Below, in pieces: positions 7,720 to 17,015 of a stretch of 64,000 nucleotides of DNA (the first letter of the stretch is position 1; every line of letters begins with the position of its first letter). Where the stretch lies: positions 120,672 to 184,671 of the forward strand of contig JAFSOC010000015.1 in NCBI GenBank assembly GCA_017447185.1, in the 5' to 3' direction. The notes below the pieces were generated by a model, which searched no databases, was not told where the DNA came from, and worked only from the letters and a program-made list of their open reading frames with translations. Origin of the DNA: Clostridia bacterium. Lineage in GTDB: Bacteria; Bacillota; Clostridia; Christensenellales; Aristaeellaceae. Both the position numbers and the translations under genes were made by a program.

Positions 7720-8589
7720 TTATTCCTCCATGATCCGGACGCTGTCCGACTGGGTATGGCAAAGGTGGATCGTGCGCCATCTGCGGCGCAGGGAGGCAAG
7801 CGCCTTTTCTGCAAGGACACGGGAACGGAAAGCGCCAAAGACAGCACTGCCGCTGCCGGTCATCTGCGCAGCGAAAGCACCGGCGGATTTCAGAGCGGCC
7901 ACCGCCTCCGGGATTTCCGGACAGGCAGCGGCAGAAAGGGGCTCGAGCACGTTGCCGATGGATGTGGCAAGCAGGTCCGGACTGCCGGATTCAAGAGAAG
8001 TGAGAACGCTGCCTGTATTCGGGCGCTGCACAGGGGAAGCGGCGTGATACGCGGCAAAAATTTCCCGTGTGCTCAGGGCGCGGCAGGACTGGAAAACAAG
8101 GAGCCAGTAATTGATGGCGCAGGGATGATCCTCCAGCAGTTCCCCGATGCCCCGGGTGCGCACCAGGCCGCCGTGCAGGCAGAAAGGCACATCGGCCCCA
8201 AGGGACAGCCCCAGGGACTCCAGATCTGCCGCGGAAAGATTCAGGTTCCACATCCGGTTCAGCCCGTGAAGGACGGCAGCCGCGTCCGCGCTTCCGCCGC
8301 CGAGGCCGGCACCCATTGGAATCGTTTTATGCAGGCGGATCAGAACGCCCTGCTGCACGCGGCAGTGCTCGCGAAGGAGGCTTGCGGCCCGATAGGCCAG
8401 GTTGGAAGCATCTGCCCGGGAAACGGGGAAGCCGCTGGTAACGATGGAAAGCCCGGGCGCCGGAGACAGCTCGATCTCATCCGCAAGGGAGACCGGCTGC
8501 ATCACCATATCCATGAGGTGATACCCATCCGGACGTACGCCGGTGATGTCGAGGGACCAATTGATTTTCGCAAACGCTTTCAGCAGCAT
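7720..8589 (-). CDS. ispE: 4-diphosphocytidyl-2-C-methyl-D-erythritol kinase IspE
   Basis: The product (289 residues) is a GHMP kinase of the non-mevalonate isoprenoid pathway. It begins AFAKINWSLDI, with the conserved Lys8, and carries the GHMP phosphate-binding loop PMGAGLGGGSADAA (91-104). The start at 8589 fits the family and has GGAGG 5 bases upstream; the 58 upstream in-frame codons lie across the promoter. Dxs from the same pathway is encoded near 57 kb. First gene of the ispE-ttcA unit. Confidence 0.95.
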   Translation of the reverse strand: MLLKAFAKINWSLDITGVRPDGYHLMDMVMQPVSLADEIELSPAPGLSIVTSGFPVSRADASNLAYRAASLLREHCRVQQGVLIRLHKTIPMGAGLGGGSADAAAVLHGLNRMWNLNLSAADLESLGLSLGADVPFCLHGGLVRTRGIGELLEDHPCAINYWLLVFQSCRALSTREIFAAYHAASPVQRPNTGSVLTSLESGSPDLLATSIGNVLEPLSAAACPEIPEAVAALKSAGAFAAQMTGSGSAVFGAFRSRVLAEKALASLRRRWRTIHLCHTQSDSVRIMEE

Positions 8590-8616
8590 GAGTGCCTCCG
8601 TATTTTTGATGGAAAA

Positions 8617-8645
8617 ATGATATACCTTCCGACGGCGAAATTCAA
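8617..8645 (-). promoter_or_regulatory. Promoter for ispE-ttcA
   Basis: Minus strand: TTGAAT, 17 bases, TATCAT, ending 27 bases before the ispE ATG. It is divergent from the DUF1934-gpsA promoter 30 bases away. Confidence 0.7.
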
Positions 8646-8675
8646 GGAAAGAGTGGAAAGGAAGACGGCGCTGGG

Positions 8676-8704
8676 TTGCGAAGTCCGGAAGGAAGATGTA
8701 AAAT
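8676..8704 (+). promoter_or_regulatory. Promoter for DUF1934-gpsA
   Basis: TTGCGA, 17 bases, TAAAAT, 30 bases before the DUF1934 ATG. Confidence 0.7.
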
Positions 8705-8734
8705 TGATCAAAAGATGAAAGGGGCTTATGAACA

Positions 8735-9196
8735 ATGGCTGAAGAGAAACAGGTACTTGTCAATCTTCTCGCGATTGCCAGGTATGATCATGCTCCTGAT
8801 TATCCGATTCAGTTTATGACCCAGGGGAAACTCCGCATGGGAGACCATGAGGATGCAGTGCTCGAATATACCGAGTCGCAGCAGGACGAGGAAACGGGAG
8901 AGATCGCGACAGCCCTTGTAACGCTGATGCTGGAGAAGAACCGCGTCACGATGACCCGGAAAGGGGATTACTCCAATACGATGGTTTTTGTTCCGGACCA
9001 GCGGTTTGAGGGCGTATACCAGACCCCTTTCGGAACGATGGATATGGCGGTTTATTCCAGGGGTGTGCGGTGTGATATCGGCGAACAGAAGGGATCCGTC
9101 CACCTGAAATACCAGCTGGATATCCAGGGGGCATACGTTTCCTCCAATGAACTGCATCTTGAATACACGGAAAACAGGAGTGAAAAAGCACAATGA
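8735..9196 (+). CDS. DUF1934 family protein (predicted lipocalin-like beta-barrel)
   Basis: The product (153 residues) has the DUF1934 pattern: alternating beta strands with GDYSNTMVFV, PFGTMDMAVYSRGV and a final LKYQLDIQGAYVSSNELHLEY block. No signal peptide or membrane segment is seen, so it should be cytoplasmic. The family is common in Bacillota and has no established function. It overlaps gpsA by ATGA, so the two are translationally coupled; this may reflect only operon packing. Confidence 0.8.
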   Translation: MAEEKQVLVNLLAIARYDHAPDYPIQFMTQGKLRMGDHEDAVLEYTESQQDEETGEIATALVTLMLEKNRVTMTRKGDYSNTMVFVPDQRFEGVYQTPFGTMDMAVYSRGVRCDIGEQKGSVHLKYQLDIQGAYVSSNELHLEYTENRSEKAQ

Positions 9197-10197
9197 AAAT
9201 CGCGGTGCTCGGATCGGGAACCTGGGGAGTTGCGCTGGCACGGGTACTGGCCCTGAACGGGGCGAACGTGACCGTATGGAGCAAATTTCCGGAGGAAGCG
9301 GAAAAGCTCCGGGAGACGCGGGAAGCCCCGAACCTGCCCGGCGTGTATATTCCTGAAGAAATCATCTTCACGGCAAATCCCGCGGATGCATCCGCCAGCG
9401 CGGACTATATTCTGATGGTGGTTCCTTCCATTTTCGTCCGGGACACGGCAGCGCTGTTTGCCGGATGCGCAGAAAAGGAAACTGTATGGATCAACGCTTC
9501 CAAAGGCATTGAGAAGGATACGTTGATGACGCTGACGGAAGTTATTGAGGACGAGGTACAGCGGCGCGGCGGATGGAAGCCGGAGACGGTGGCCGTCAGC
9601 GGACCGACGCACGCGGAAGAAGTCGCCAGGGATATGCCGACGCTGATCGTGGCGGCAGGAGACGACCCGGGGATTACGCAGAAGGTGCAGAAGCTGTTTG
9701 AAGGATCCTGTATCCGGCCCTATACGAACAGCGACAAACGCGGTGTGCAGATCTGCGCGGCGCTGAAAAACGTGGAAGCGCTGGCGGTGGGCATTGCAAA
9801 GGGTCTGGGATACGGCGACAATACTCGGGCGGCAATGATAACCCGCGGAATGGAGGAAATCCGGCGCCTAGGCCTGGCCATGGGCTGCAACGAACGGACG
9901 TTTTTCGGCCTGGCGGGTATCGGGGACCTGATTGTAACCGCGACAAGCAATCACAGCCGGAACAACCGGGCCGGTATGCTGATCGGCCAGGGGAAAACGC
10001 CGGAGGAAGCGCTGAAGGAAGTCGGCATGGTTGTGGAAGGCGTAAACGCTTTGCCGGCGGCCATCCGCCTGTGCGAAAAATACGGAATGGAGATGCCGCT
10101 GATTGAGGCGGTGCAGGCAATCATTGAAAAGGGTGCCGATCCGAAGGAAATCGTCCAGGATCTGATGAGCCGGAAACTGAAACAGGAAAATATGTAA
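9193..10197 (+). CDS. gpsA: NAD(P)-dependent sn-glycerol-3-phosphate dehydrogenase GpsA
   Basis: The product (334 residues) reduces dihydroxyacetone phosphate to sn-glycerol-3-phosphate, the backbone for phospholipids. It shows the dinucleotide loop GSGTWG (7-12), SGPTHAEEVA, the catalytic-lysine region ALKNVEALAVGIAKGLGYG, and NTRAAMITRGMEEI. Length is standard. The start overlaps the DUF1934 stop. A separate FAD-linked glycerol-3-phosphate dehydrogenase-like operon near 50 kb would act in the opposite direction. Confidence 0.97.
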   Translation: MKIAVLGSGTWGVALARVLALNGANVTVWSKFPEEAEKLRETREAPNLPGVYIPEEIIFTANPADASASADYILMVVPSIFVRDTAALFAGCAEKETVWINASKGIEKDTLMTLTEVIEDEVQRRGGWKPETVAVSGPTHAEEVARDMPTLIVAAGDDPGITQKVQKLFEGSCIRPYTNSDKRGVQICAALKNVEALAVGIAKGLGYGDNTRAAMITRGMEEIRRLGLAMGCNERTFFGLAGIGDLIVTATSNHSRNNRAGMLIGQGKTPEEALKEVGMVVEGVNALPAAIRLCEKYGMEMPLIEAVQAIIEKGADPKEIVQDLMSRKLKQENM

Positions 10198-10235
10198 ACT
10201 TCTATATCAATTATGGGATCGGAGTAATAACAAGG

Positions 10236-13200
10236 ATGAAAAAACTGCTGAATGACAGATGGGAATTCCTGAAGATGCCTGGGGGAAGCACCGCAGAAGA
10301 AGCGGGGAAACAAACCGGTTGGATGCAGGTAGATCTTCCGCATGACTGGCTGATCTGGCAGCATAACGACCTGTATGAAAGCGCGGATGCGTGCTATCGC
10401 CGTGAAATTGACCTTCCTGCGGTTCCGGAATGCGCGATGCTTTCATTTGACGGCGTCTATATGGACTGTGATATCCTGGTCAACGGCAAGAAAGTATGCA
10501 GCCACGCCTATGGATATACCGCTTTCCACGCGGATCTAACCGATGAGCTGCTGCCGGGACGAAACGAAGTGATGGTCTACATCCGGCATCAAAGCCCGAA
10601 TTCCAGGTGGTATTCCGGAAGTGGCATCTTCCGTGACGTCAACTGGGTGGAACTGCCAGCGCAGCATATTGTGCCGGACAGTTTTTACATTACAGAAAAG
10701 GAAGACGGCGGAGACTGGCATCTGCGCATTCAGGCAGAAACGTCTAAAACAGACCGTAGTTCGTTTTGCTGCATCGTGGTGGATGCGGAAGGAAAGCAGA
10801 TTGCGTCTGGCAGTACGGAGAGCAGTGACGGGAATGTGGACCTTGCGCTCAGACTGAAGGGCGCGGAAGCATGGGATCCGGAACATCCGGTGCTTTATAC
10901 ACTGCGCTATACCTTCGGAGAGGAAACGGGAGAACAGCGATTCGGCCTGCGGACCGTTGAATACGATCCGGACCGGGGTCTGATCCTGAATCACCGGAAG
11001 ATCAAGCTGAAGGGCGTTTGCCTGCATCACGACCTGGGTGCACTGGGGGCGGCTTTCCACACAAAAGCGGCAAAACGCCAGCTGCAGCTGATGAAGGATA
11101 TGGGTGTGAACGCGCTTCGGACTTCCCACAATCCGCCGGCCGCAAAGCTGCTGGACTTGTGCGACGAGATGGGGATCCTGGTGGATGATGAAGCTTTCGA
11201 CATGTGGGAGCGGCCGAAAACCGAATACGATTATGCCCGCTTTTTCCCAGAACATGAAGCGGAAGATGTGGCGTTATGGATTCGGAGGGATCGGTGCCAT
11301 CCCAGCGTGATCCTCTGGTCTATCGGCAACGAAATATATGACATGCACGCGGACCTGCGGGGCACGGAAGTCTGCACCATACTGAAGCAGCAGGTGCGGG
11401 CCCATGACCCGGAGGGCCACGCGGCAGTAACCTTCGGATGCAACTATATGCCCTGGGAAGGCGGACAGCGATGCGCCGATGTGGTCAAAGTTGCCGGATA
11501 CAATTACGGCGAAAAATACTATGAGGAACACCACCGGAAGCATCCGGACTGGGTGATTTACGGAAGTGAAACCGCCAGCGTACTGAGCAGCCGAAATATA
11601 TATCATTTCCCGATTGAAAAAAGCATTATGAGCGAATCGGATCTACAGTGCAGCGCGCTGGGAAACAGCAACACCAGCTGGGGTGCCACAGACCTGCGGG
11701 AAATGATTACCGCGGACCTGAAGTGCGGATACAGCATGGGACAGTTTATCTGGAGCGGGATCGACTATATCGGAGAACCGACACCATACCATACCCGCAG
11801 CTGCTACTTCGGACAGGCGGATACCGCCTGTTATCCGAAAGATCCCTATTACCTGTTCCAGAGCCTCTGGAGCGACAGGAAGGTGCTCCATATTGGCGTA
11901 TACTGGGACTGGAACCCGGGACAGATGATCGACGTTCCGGTAATGACAAACTATTCCCGGGTGGAACTGCTGCTAAACGGAAAATCCCTCGGGATGAAGG
12001 AAGTGCAGACGGACGATGCTGAAAAGTGCCTGCCGGTCTGGAAGGTACCGTATGAAAGCGGTGAACTGAAGGCGAGGGCACTGGATGAAAACGGCAATGT
12101 GCTGGAGGAGAAGGAAAGGAAAAGCTTCGGCGATACGGCGGAGCTGCATCTGGTTTCCGAAGACGAATTCCTGCTGGGAGACGGACAGGACCTGGCCTTT
12201 GTGACGGTGCAGGCTTTGGACGGAAACGGCAATCCCGTGGAAAACGCCCGTGACCGGGTTCGCATCAAAGTGTCCGGAGGAGCATACCTTGCCGGCACGG
12301 ACAACGGAGATTCCACTGATGCCGACGGGTACAAGCAGAGCAGCCGGAGACTGTTCGGCGGGAAACTGCTGCTGATCATCGCTTCCAACGGCCTGAAAGA
12401 GGATGCGAAGATCACTGTGGAGAGCACAGGTGGCCTGCGGGCGGAAGCAGTGATTCCGGTACACGGGGCACCAGTCATATCCGGCACCTCCTGCGTCCTG
12501 CGGATTCCGGAAGGAAAGGACGACGGCCGGATTCCCGTGCGCAAAATTGAGATTACGGCGGTGGATGAACCTGTCATCACAAAGGAACACCCTGTATGCT
12601 GCTTCCGGTGGAAACAGCTGCCGGAAAACGCGCAGGGATACGGCATCAACTGGCAGATTACAAACGAAGCCGGGATTGAATCCCCTTATGCCGAAATGGA
12701 GACGGAGGGGGACCTGGTGCGGGTACGGGGCCTGGGAGACGGAGACCTAATCCTGCGTGCACTGGGCGGAAATGCGGAGGATCATCCGGAAATGATCAGC
12801 CAGATCGGCTTTTCTGTGCGGGGAGTCGGACAGCCGGCCATGGACCCCTACACGTTTGTCAGTGCGGGACTGTATGACCTGTACGAAGGAGAGATCGGCA
12901 CCGGAAACGAAAAGGGTATTGCCTTTGCGCGGGACGGTGAAAGCATGATCGGCTTCAGCCGCGTGGACTTCGGAAATGCCGGATCGGACACGCTGATCCT
13001 GCCGATCTTTGCCCTGAACGGAGATCCCTACGACATCGAACTGCTGGACGGGGATCCCAGGAAGGACGGGAAGGTGCTGGCGATGCTTCACTATGAAAAA
13101 CCCAGCATCTGGAATGTATACCAGGAAGAAACCTATCACCTTCCCGGCCGGCTGAAAGGGATTCATACCCTGTGTTTCCGGATGCGGGACAAAGTACATA

Positions 13201-13604
13201 TGAAAGGATTCCGCTTTGAGAAGCAGAGCCGGGCGACGGATTTTCTATATGCCGGGGAAGCAGACACCATCTACGGCGATTCCTTTGAAATCAGCGGGAA
13301 AGCGGTAAGGAAGATCGGCAACAACGTTTCCCTGTGCTACGAAGGGATGGATTTCGGCGAAGGGAAGGAATGGACACTGATGATCCGCGGGAAAACGGAG
13401 CTGCAGGTGAATGCGATCACGGTCCGGTTCCGGAACGAAGCGGGAGAGACGGAAAACGCAGTTGCTGATTTCATCGGGAACGGGGAGGATGAGCAGTATT
13501 TCCGGCTGCATACGCCGGGCGGTATGTGCGAGGTCACCTTTGTCTTCCTTCCCGGAAGCCGGTTCGATTTTGAAGGATTCCGGTTTCAGCCATCCGAAGG
13601 CTGA
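10236..13604 (+). CDS. Glycoside hydrolase family 2 enzyme (beta-galactosidase/beta-glucuronidase type)
   Basis: This 1122-residue protein has the GH2 order: N-terminal sugar-binding jelly roll (PHDWL, GVYMDCDILVNGK), Ig-like domain, TIM barrel, then several beta domains. Acid/base Glu366 lies in SIGNEIYDM and nucleophile Glu445 in YGSETAS; GVNALRTSHNPPA precedes them. After the barrel comes a DUF4982-like domain and Ig-like repeats, and the last 250 residues look like beta-sandwich, carbohydrate-binding type modules. There is no signal peptide, so it should act in the cytoplasm on imported oligosaccharides. GH2 members cleave beta-galactosides, glucuronides or mannosides; the substrate cannot be assigned here. 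No sugar transporter or regulator is adjacent. Confidence 0.9.
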   Translation: MKKLLNDRWEFLKMPGGSTAEEAGKQTGWMQVDLPHDWLIWQHNDLYESADACYRREIDLPAVPECAMLSFDGVYMDCDILVNGKKVCSHAYGYTAFHADLTDELLPGRNEVMVYIRHQSPNSRWYSGSGIFRDVNWVELPAQHIVPDSFYITEKEDGGDWHLRIQAETSKTDRSSFCCIVVDAEGKQIASGSTESSDGNVDLALRLKGAEAWDPEHPVLYTLRYTFGEETGEQRFGLRTVEYDPDRGLILNHRKIKLKGVCLHHDLGALGAAFHTKAAKRQLQLMKDMGVNALRTSHNPPAAKLLDLCDEMGILVDDEAFDMWERPKTEYDYARFFPEHEAEDVALWIRRDRCHPSVILWSIGNEIYDMHADLRGTEVCTILKQQVRAHDPEGHAAVTFGCNYMPWEGGQRCADVVKVAGYNYGEKYYEEHHRKHPDWVIYGSETASVLSSRNIYHFPIEKSIMSESDLQCSALGNSNTSWGATDLREMITADLKCGYSMGQFIWSGIDYIGEPTPYHTRSCYFGQADTACYPKDPYYLFQSLWSDRKVLHIGVYWDWNPGQMIDVPVMTNYSRVELLLNGKSLGMKEVQTDDAEKCLPVWKVPYESGELKARALDENGNVLEEKERKSFGDTAELHLVSEDEFLLGDGQDLAFVTVQALDGNGNPVENARDRVRIKVSGGAYLAGTDNGDSTDADGYKQSSRRLFGGKLLLIIASNGLKEDAKITVESTGGLRAEAVIPVHGAPVISGTSCVLRIPEGKDDGRIPVRKIEITAVDEPVITKEHPVCCFRWKQLPENAQGYGINWQITNEAGIESPYAEMETEGDLVRVRGLGDGDLILRALGGNAEDHPEMISQIGFSVRGVGQPAMDPYTFVSAGLYDLYEGEIGTGNEKGIAFARDGESMIGFSRVDFGNAGSDTLILPIFALNGDPYDIELLDGDPRKDGKVLAMLHYEKPSIWNVYQEETYHLPGRLKGIHTLCFRMRDKVHMKGFRFEKQSRATDFLYAGEADTIYGDSFEISGKAVRKIGNNVSLCYEGMDFGEGKEWTLMIRGKTELQVNAITVRFRNEAGETENAVADFIGNGEDEQYFRLHTPGGMCEVTFVFLPGSRFDFEGFRFQPSEG

Positions 13605-13614
13605 GCTGCCGGCT

Positions 13615-13643
13615 TTGACAGATATATGAAAATAAGATAAAAT
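13615..13643 (+). promoter_or_regulatory. Strong promoter upstream of the YbhN-like gene
   Basis: TTGACA, 17 bases, TAAAAT: a perfect -35 with near-consensus -10, beginning 11 bases after the GH2 stop. Confidence 0.85.
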
Positions 13644-13695
13644 AACCCAGTTTGGTTTTAATGATTACGCATTGCAGCGGAAGCGGGAGGAAGGC

Positions 13696-14802
13696 ATGTC
13701 AACGAAGCTCAAAAAAACGCTGAGTTTTCTGTTCATTGTGGCTTCTATTACCGCTGTGGTGATTATTGCGTTCAGCAATACAGAACTGAAGGATGCGATG
13801 AACGCCATCCAACAGATGGATTTCTGGTGGCTGGCGGGCATCTTCGGGTGCTGGATTGTCTGCGTGGTGTTCGACGGACTGAATTACTGGTGCTACCTTC
13901 GCCGGGAAAAATATGATATCAGCGTGGGGCGATCAATCAACGTCTCCCTGATTGGCTTCTACTACAGCAATATCACACCCAGCGCCGCCGGCGGCCAGCC
14001 GATGCAGGTAAACTCCCTTCGGAAGGCAGGGATTCCGGTAGGGTACGGGACGATGGCCGTTACCATCCGCTTTTTCACCAACCAGTTCATGGTCTCTGCG
14101 ATGGGCCTGGTGCTTTTCCTGTGCAACCGGACTTTCGTGTATGAACAGCTGCAGGGCGCCATATGGCTCGTCCGGATCGGGTGGCTGATCAATTTTTCAG
14201 CGGTGCCGCTGGTGATCCTCGCGACATGGAAGCGCATGTGGGTGCAGCGGTTCTTCATCTGGCTGGCCTGCCTCCTGCATAAAATGCACCTGCTTAAGAA
14301 TAAGGAAGCCATGATTGAAAAGATCACGGAGGTTCTGGACACCTACAACAAGGCAATGCGGGACCTGCTGAAGCGGCCAGGCCAGATCATGATCCAGTTT
14401 ACGTGCAGCTTTATCAGCCTGCTGGGGCTTTTTGCCACGGTTGTATTTACATATTACGCGTTCGGCCAGAAGGGCACCCCCTGGTACCAGGTGCTGACAC
14501 TGAGCTGCCTGCTTTACCTGAGCGCAAGCTATACGCCCCTGCCGGGTGCCAGCGGCGCGCAGGAAGGCGGCTTCCTGGTCTATTTCAGGGGAATCTTCCA
14601 CAGCGGCATCATCGGTATGGCGCTGCTGACCTGGCGGTTCTTCACCTTCTACCTGTTCCTGATTGTCGGCGTCGGGATGGTTATCCTGGAGCGGATTCTC
14701 GTAAATCGGGAAAAGAAGCGGCGCCTGCTGGCGGGAATGCCTGAAAATCCGGAAGGGAAACAGGAATGCCTGCCGGAAGGCAATGAAGAAAAAACGGAAT
14801 AA
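13696..14802 (+). CDS. YbhN/UPF0104-type integral membrane protein (MprF flippase-like domain)
   Basis: The product (368 residues) has about eight hydrophobic helices and the hallmarks of the lysylphosphatidylglycerol synthase membrane-domain family: SNITPSAAGGQPMQ, a central FACSF-like helix (QFTCSFISLLGLF) and PLPGASGAQEGGF. In MprF this domain flips aminoacyl-phospholipids; stand-alone members are of uncertain function, probably lipid or polyprenyl transport. No aminoacyl-transferase domain is present. The ATG at 13696 is chosen because GGGAGGAAGG immediately precedes it; a TTG eight codons earlier is less likely. The C-terminal 35 residues are charged and cytoplasmic. It has its own promoter and terminator. 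Confidence 0.85.
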   Translation: MSTKLKKTLSFLFIVASITAVVIIAFSNTELKDAMNAIQQMDFWWLAGIFGCWIVCVVFDGLNYWCYLRREKYDISVGRSINVSLIGFYYSNITPSAAGGQPMQVNSLRKAGIPVGYGTMAVTIRFFTNQFMVSAMGLVLFLCNRTFVYEQLQGAIWLVRIGWLINFSAVPLVILATWKRMWVQRFFIWLACLLHKMHLLKNKEAMIEKITEVLDTYNKAMRDLLKRPGQIMIQFTCSFISLLGLFATVVFTYYAFGQKGTPWYQVLTLSCLLYLSASYTPLPGASGAQEGGFLVYFRGIFHSGIIGMALLTWRFFTFYLFLIVGVGMVILERILVNREKKRRLLAGMPENPEGKQECLPEGNEEKTE

Positions 14803-14825
14803 AACCTTATCAGATAATGATTCGG

Positions 14826-14849
14826 GCTGCCTGGCAGGCAGCTTTTTTT
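14826..14849 (+). terminator. Rho-independent terminator after the YbhN-like gene
   Basis: Stem GCTGCC / GGCAGC with a 5-base loop followed by seven T, 24 bases after the stop codon. Confidence 0.9.
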
Positions 14850-14855
14850 CTGCTG

Positions 14856-14884
14856 TTGACAAAGAAAAAATAAGACGTTATAAT
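14856..14884 (+). promoter_or_regulatory. Consensus promoter of the glmM operon
   Basis: TTGACA, 17 bases, TATAAT: both boxes match the housekeeping sigma consensus exactly. It starts 7 bases after the preceding terminator. Confidence 0.93.
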
Positions 14885-14890
14885 ACATCT

Positions 14891-14954
14891 GATCTGCGCG
14901 CGACGGTCCAATGGGGGAGCCTGCAGAAAAACGATCAAATTTCGGAGGTGTTTT
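14891..14954 (+). other. Untranslated leader of glmM
   Basis: About 64 bases lie between the predicted transcription start and the glmM ATG. The leader is GC rich, with short complementary segments (CTGC/GCAG and GATC repeats) and ends in CGGAGGTG. I do not recognise a known riboswitch or the glmS ribozyme in it. Confidence 0.4.
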
Positions 14955-16319
14955 ATGGGCAAATATTTCGGAACGGACGGTTTCCGCGGAAAAGCCGGAG
15001 AAAACCTGACCGCTGAACATGCATTCAAAACGGGACGTTTCCTTGGCTGGTATTTCGCGAAAAAGCATCTGGACGATAAAGCAAAAATCGTCATCGGAAA
15101 GGATACGCGCCGTTCTTCCTATATGTATGAGAACGCCCTGGCTGCCGGGATTACGTCTTCCGGTGCTGACGTGTACCTGCTGCACGTGACGACAACCCCT
15201 TGTGTCAGCTACATCACCCGGACCGAGGGGTTTGACTGCGGCGTGATGATTTCCGCCAGCCATAACCCTTTCTATGACAACGGTATCAAGCTGATGAACG
15301 GCAACGGTGAAAAGATGGATGACGACCTCCAGAACGAGGTGGAGAAGTACATCGACGGCGAAACGGAAGAGATCCCCTTTGCTGTGGCGGAAAAGATCGG
15401 CTGCACGGTGGACTTCTATACCGGACGGAACCGCTACATCGGCTACCTGACCAACCTGGCCATCCGCCCATTTGACGATCACAAGGTTGCGCTGGACTGC
15501 TCCAACGGATCAAGCTGGATGATCGGACCTGCGGTATTCAATGCTCTGGGTGCGAAGACCTATGTCATCCATGACAAGCCCGACGGAATCAACATCAACA
15601 AGGACTGCGGCAGCACCCACCTGGAAAGCCTGAAGAGCTTCGTGAAGGAAAACAAGCTGGATGTCGGCTTTGCCTTTGACGGAGACGCGGATCGCTGCCT
15701 GGCTGTGGATGAAAACGGCAACGAAGTCAACGGCGACAAGATCATGTACATCTGCGCGAAGTACATGAAGAGCAAAGGCCAGCTGCCCAGCAACACCGTC
15801 GTCACGACAATCATGAGCAACTTCGGCCTGTACAAGGCGCTGGATGCTGCCGGAATCAACTATGAAAAGACTGCTGTCGGCGACCGCTATGTATACGAAA
15901 ATATGAAAGCGTATGATCACCTGATCGGCGGCGAGCAGAGCGGCCACATCATTTTCCGGAAGCATGCCCGGACCGGTGACGGTATCATTACCGCTATCAT
16001 GGTGATGGGCGTTATGATGGATACACAGCTGCCGCTGTCTGTTCTTGCGGATGGATGCAAGATGTATCCGCAGGTGCTGAAAAATGTGAAGGTGGACGAC
16101 AAGGATGGCACGCTGGCGGACCAGAAGGTTATGGATGCTGTGAATGCATGCACGGAAGCGCTGGGAGAAAGCGGACGCGTGTTGTTGCGCAAGAGCGGCA
16201 CCGAACCGGTACTCCGTGTTATGGCGGAAGCCGGCACTGTTGAGGAATGCGAGAAATACGTGGACGCGATCATTGAATCCATGAAGGACAGCGGCCACCT
16301 GATCGAGGTGAAAAAGTAA
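14955..16319 (+). CDS. glmM: Phosphoglucosamine mutase GlmM
   Basis: The product (454 residues) interconverts glucosamine-6-phosphate and glucosamine-1-phosphate for peptidoglycan precursor synthesis. It starts GKYFGTDGFRGKAG, carries the phosphoserine loop ASHNPFYDNG with active Ser102, the metal-binding DGDADR, the sugar-binding GGEQSGH and the phosphate-binding RKSGTEPVLRVM. Length is normal. CGGAGG lies 7 bases before the ATG. Its stop overlaps the next start by one base (TAATG), indicating coupling with the acetyltransferase. Confidence 0.97.
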   Translation: MGKYFGTDGFRGKAGENLTAEHAFKTGRFLGWYFAKKHLDDKAKIVIGKDTRRSSYMYENALAAGITSSGADVYLLHVTTTPCVSYITRTEGFDCGVMISASHNPFYDNGIKLMNGNGEKMDDDLQNEVEKYIDGETEEIPFAVAEKIGCTVDFYTGRNRYIGYLTNLAIRPFDDHKVALDCSNGSSWMIGPAVFNALGAKTYVIHDKPDGININKDCGSTHLESLKSFVKENKLDVGFAFDGDADRCLAVDENGNEVNGDKIMYICAKYMKSKGQLPSNTVVTTIMSNFGLYKALDAAGINYEKTAVGDRYVYENMKAYDHLIGGEQSGHIIFRKHARTGDGIITAIMVMGVMMDTQLPLSVLADGCKMYPQVLKNVKVDDKDGTLADQKVMDAVNACTEALGESGRVLLRKSGTEPVLRVMAEAGTVEECEKYVDAIIESMKDSGHLIEVKK

Positions 16320-16981
16320 TGCTGAAGACAAAAGACCTGTACGACCTGACCCATACCCGGGCAGCATCCCTGCTGGAGAATACGGTTTATCCATGGGAAG
16401 CGCTGGCGAAAATCAAGGAGTTCATCCTGGAGATCGGCCCGCAGCTGCCCAAGGATGAATTTGACGAGGTCAGCGAGAATGTCTGGATCGCGAAGGACGC
16501 GGTGATTTATCCCAATAACTATATCGGCGCTCCGTGCATTATCGGCCACAAGACCGAAGTGCGTCCCGGCGCATTTGTGCGCGGCAGCGCGCTGGTCGGG
16601 GACAACTGTGTCGTCGGCAACAGCACGGAACTGAAGAATGTTATCCTGTTTGACAATGTACAGGTGCCCCATTACAATTATGTCGGTGACAGTATCCTCG
16701 GATACAAGAGCCATATGGGCGCCGGATCCATCACCTCCAACGTCAAGAGCGACAAGCTGCTGGTGGTTGTTAAATGCGGAGAAGAGAAGATTGAAACCGG
16801 CCTCAAGAAAATCGGCGCCATGCTCGGCGATCGTGTTGAGGTTGGCTGCAACAGCGTCCTGAATCCGGGTACCATTATTGGCAGGGATTCCAATGTTTAT
16901 CCCACCTCCTGCGTACGTGGAACCGTACCGGAGAAGAGCATATGGAAGAACAACGGAACGATTGCCAAAAAACACGAATAA
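16319..16981 (+). CDS. GlmU C-terminal-like left-handed beta-helix acetyltransferase
   Basis: The product (220 residues) is made of hexapeptide repeats and aligns with the acetyltransferase half of GlmU. The segment VPHYNYVGDSILG...GAGSITSN matches GlmU VNHLTYLGDAEIG...GAGTITCN, placing His118 at the catalytic histidine. The nucleotidyltransferase (uridylyl) domain is absent. Given glmM upstream and nagB downstream, the likely reaction is acetylation of glucosamine-1-phosphate with acetyl-CoA; the UDP-transfer step must be encoded elsewhere. Residues 1-50 form a helical N-terminal part unlike a pyrophosphorylase. Another hexapeptide sugar acetyltransferase role remains possible. Confidence 0.8.
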   Translation: MLKTKDLYDLTHTRAASLLENTVYPWEALAKIKEFILEIGPQLPKDEFDEVSENVWIAKDAVIYPNNYIGAPCIIGHKTEVRPGAFVRGSALVGDNCVVGNSTELKNVILFDNVQVPHYNYVGDSILGYKSHMGAGSITSNVKSDKLLVVVKCGEEKIETGLKKIGAMLGDRVEVGCNSVLNPGTIIGRDSNVYPTSCVRGTVPEKSIWKNNGTIAKKHE

Positions 16982-17015
16982 AAAAGTTCAAAAATACCAA
17001 GGGGGGTAAATGAAC

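Noticed and set aside
10198-10235. A separate promoter for the GH2 gene
   Set aside because: The 38-base gap after gpsA has no credible -35/-10 pair; read-through from gpsA or a promoter inside gpsA is more likely.
14885-14954. glmS ribozyme or other known riboswitch before glmM
   Set aside because: The leader is too short for the glmS ribozyme and lacks motifs I know; reported only as an unexplained leader.
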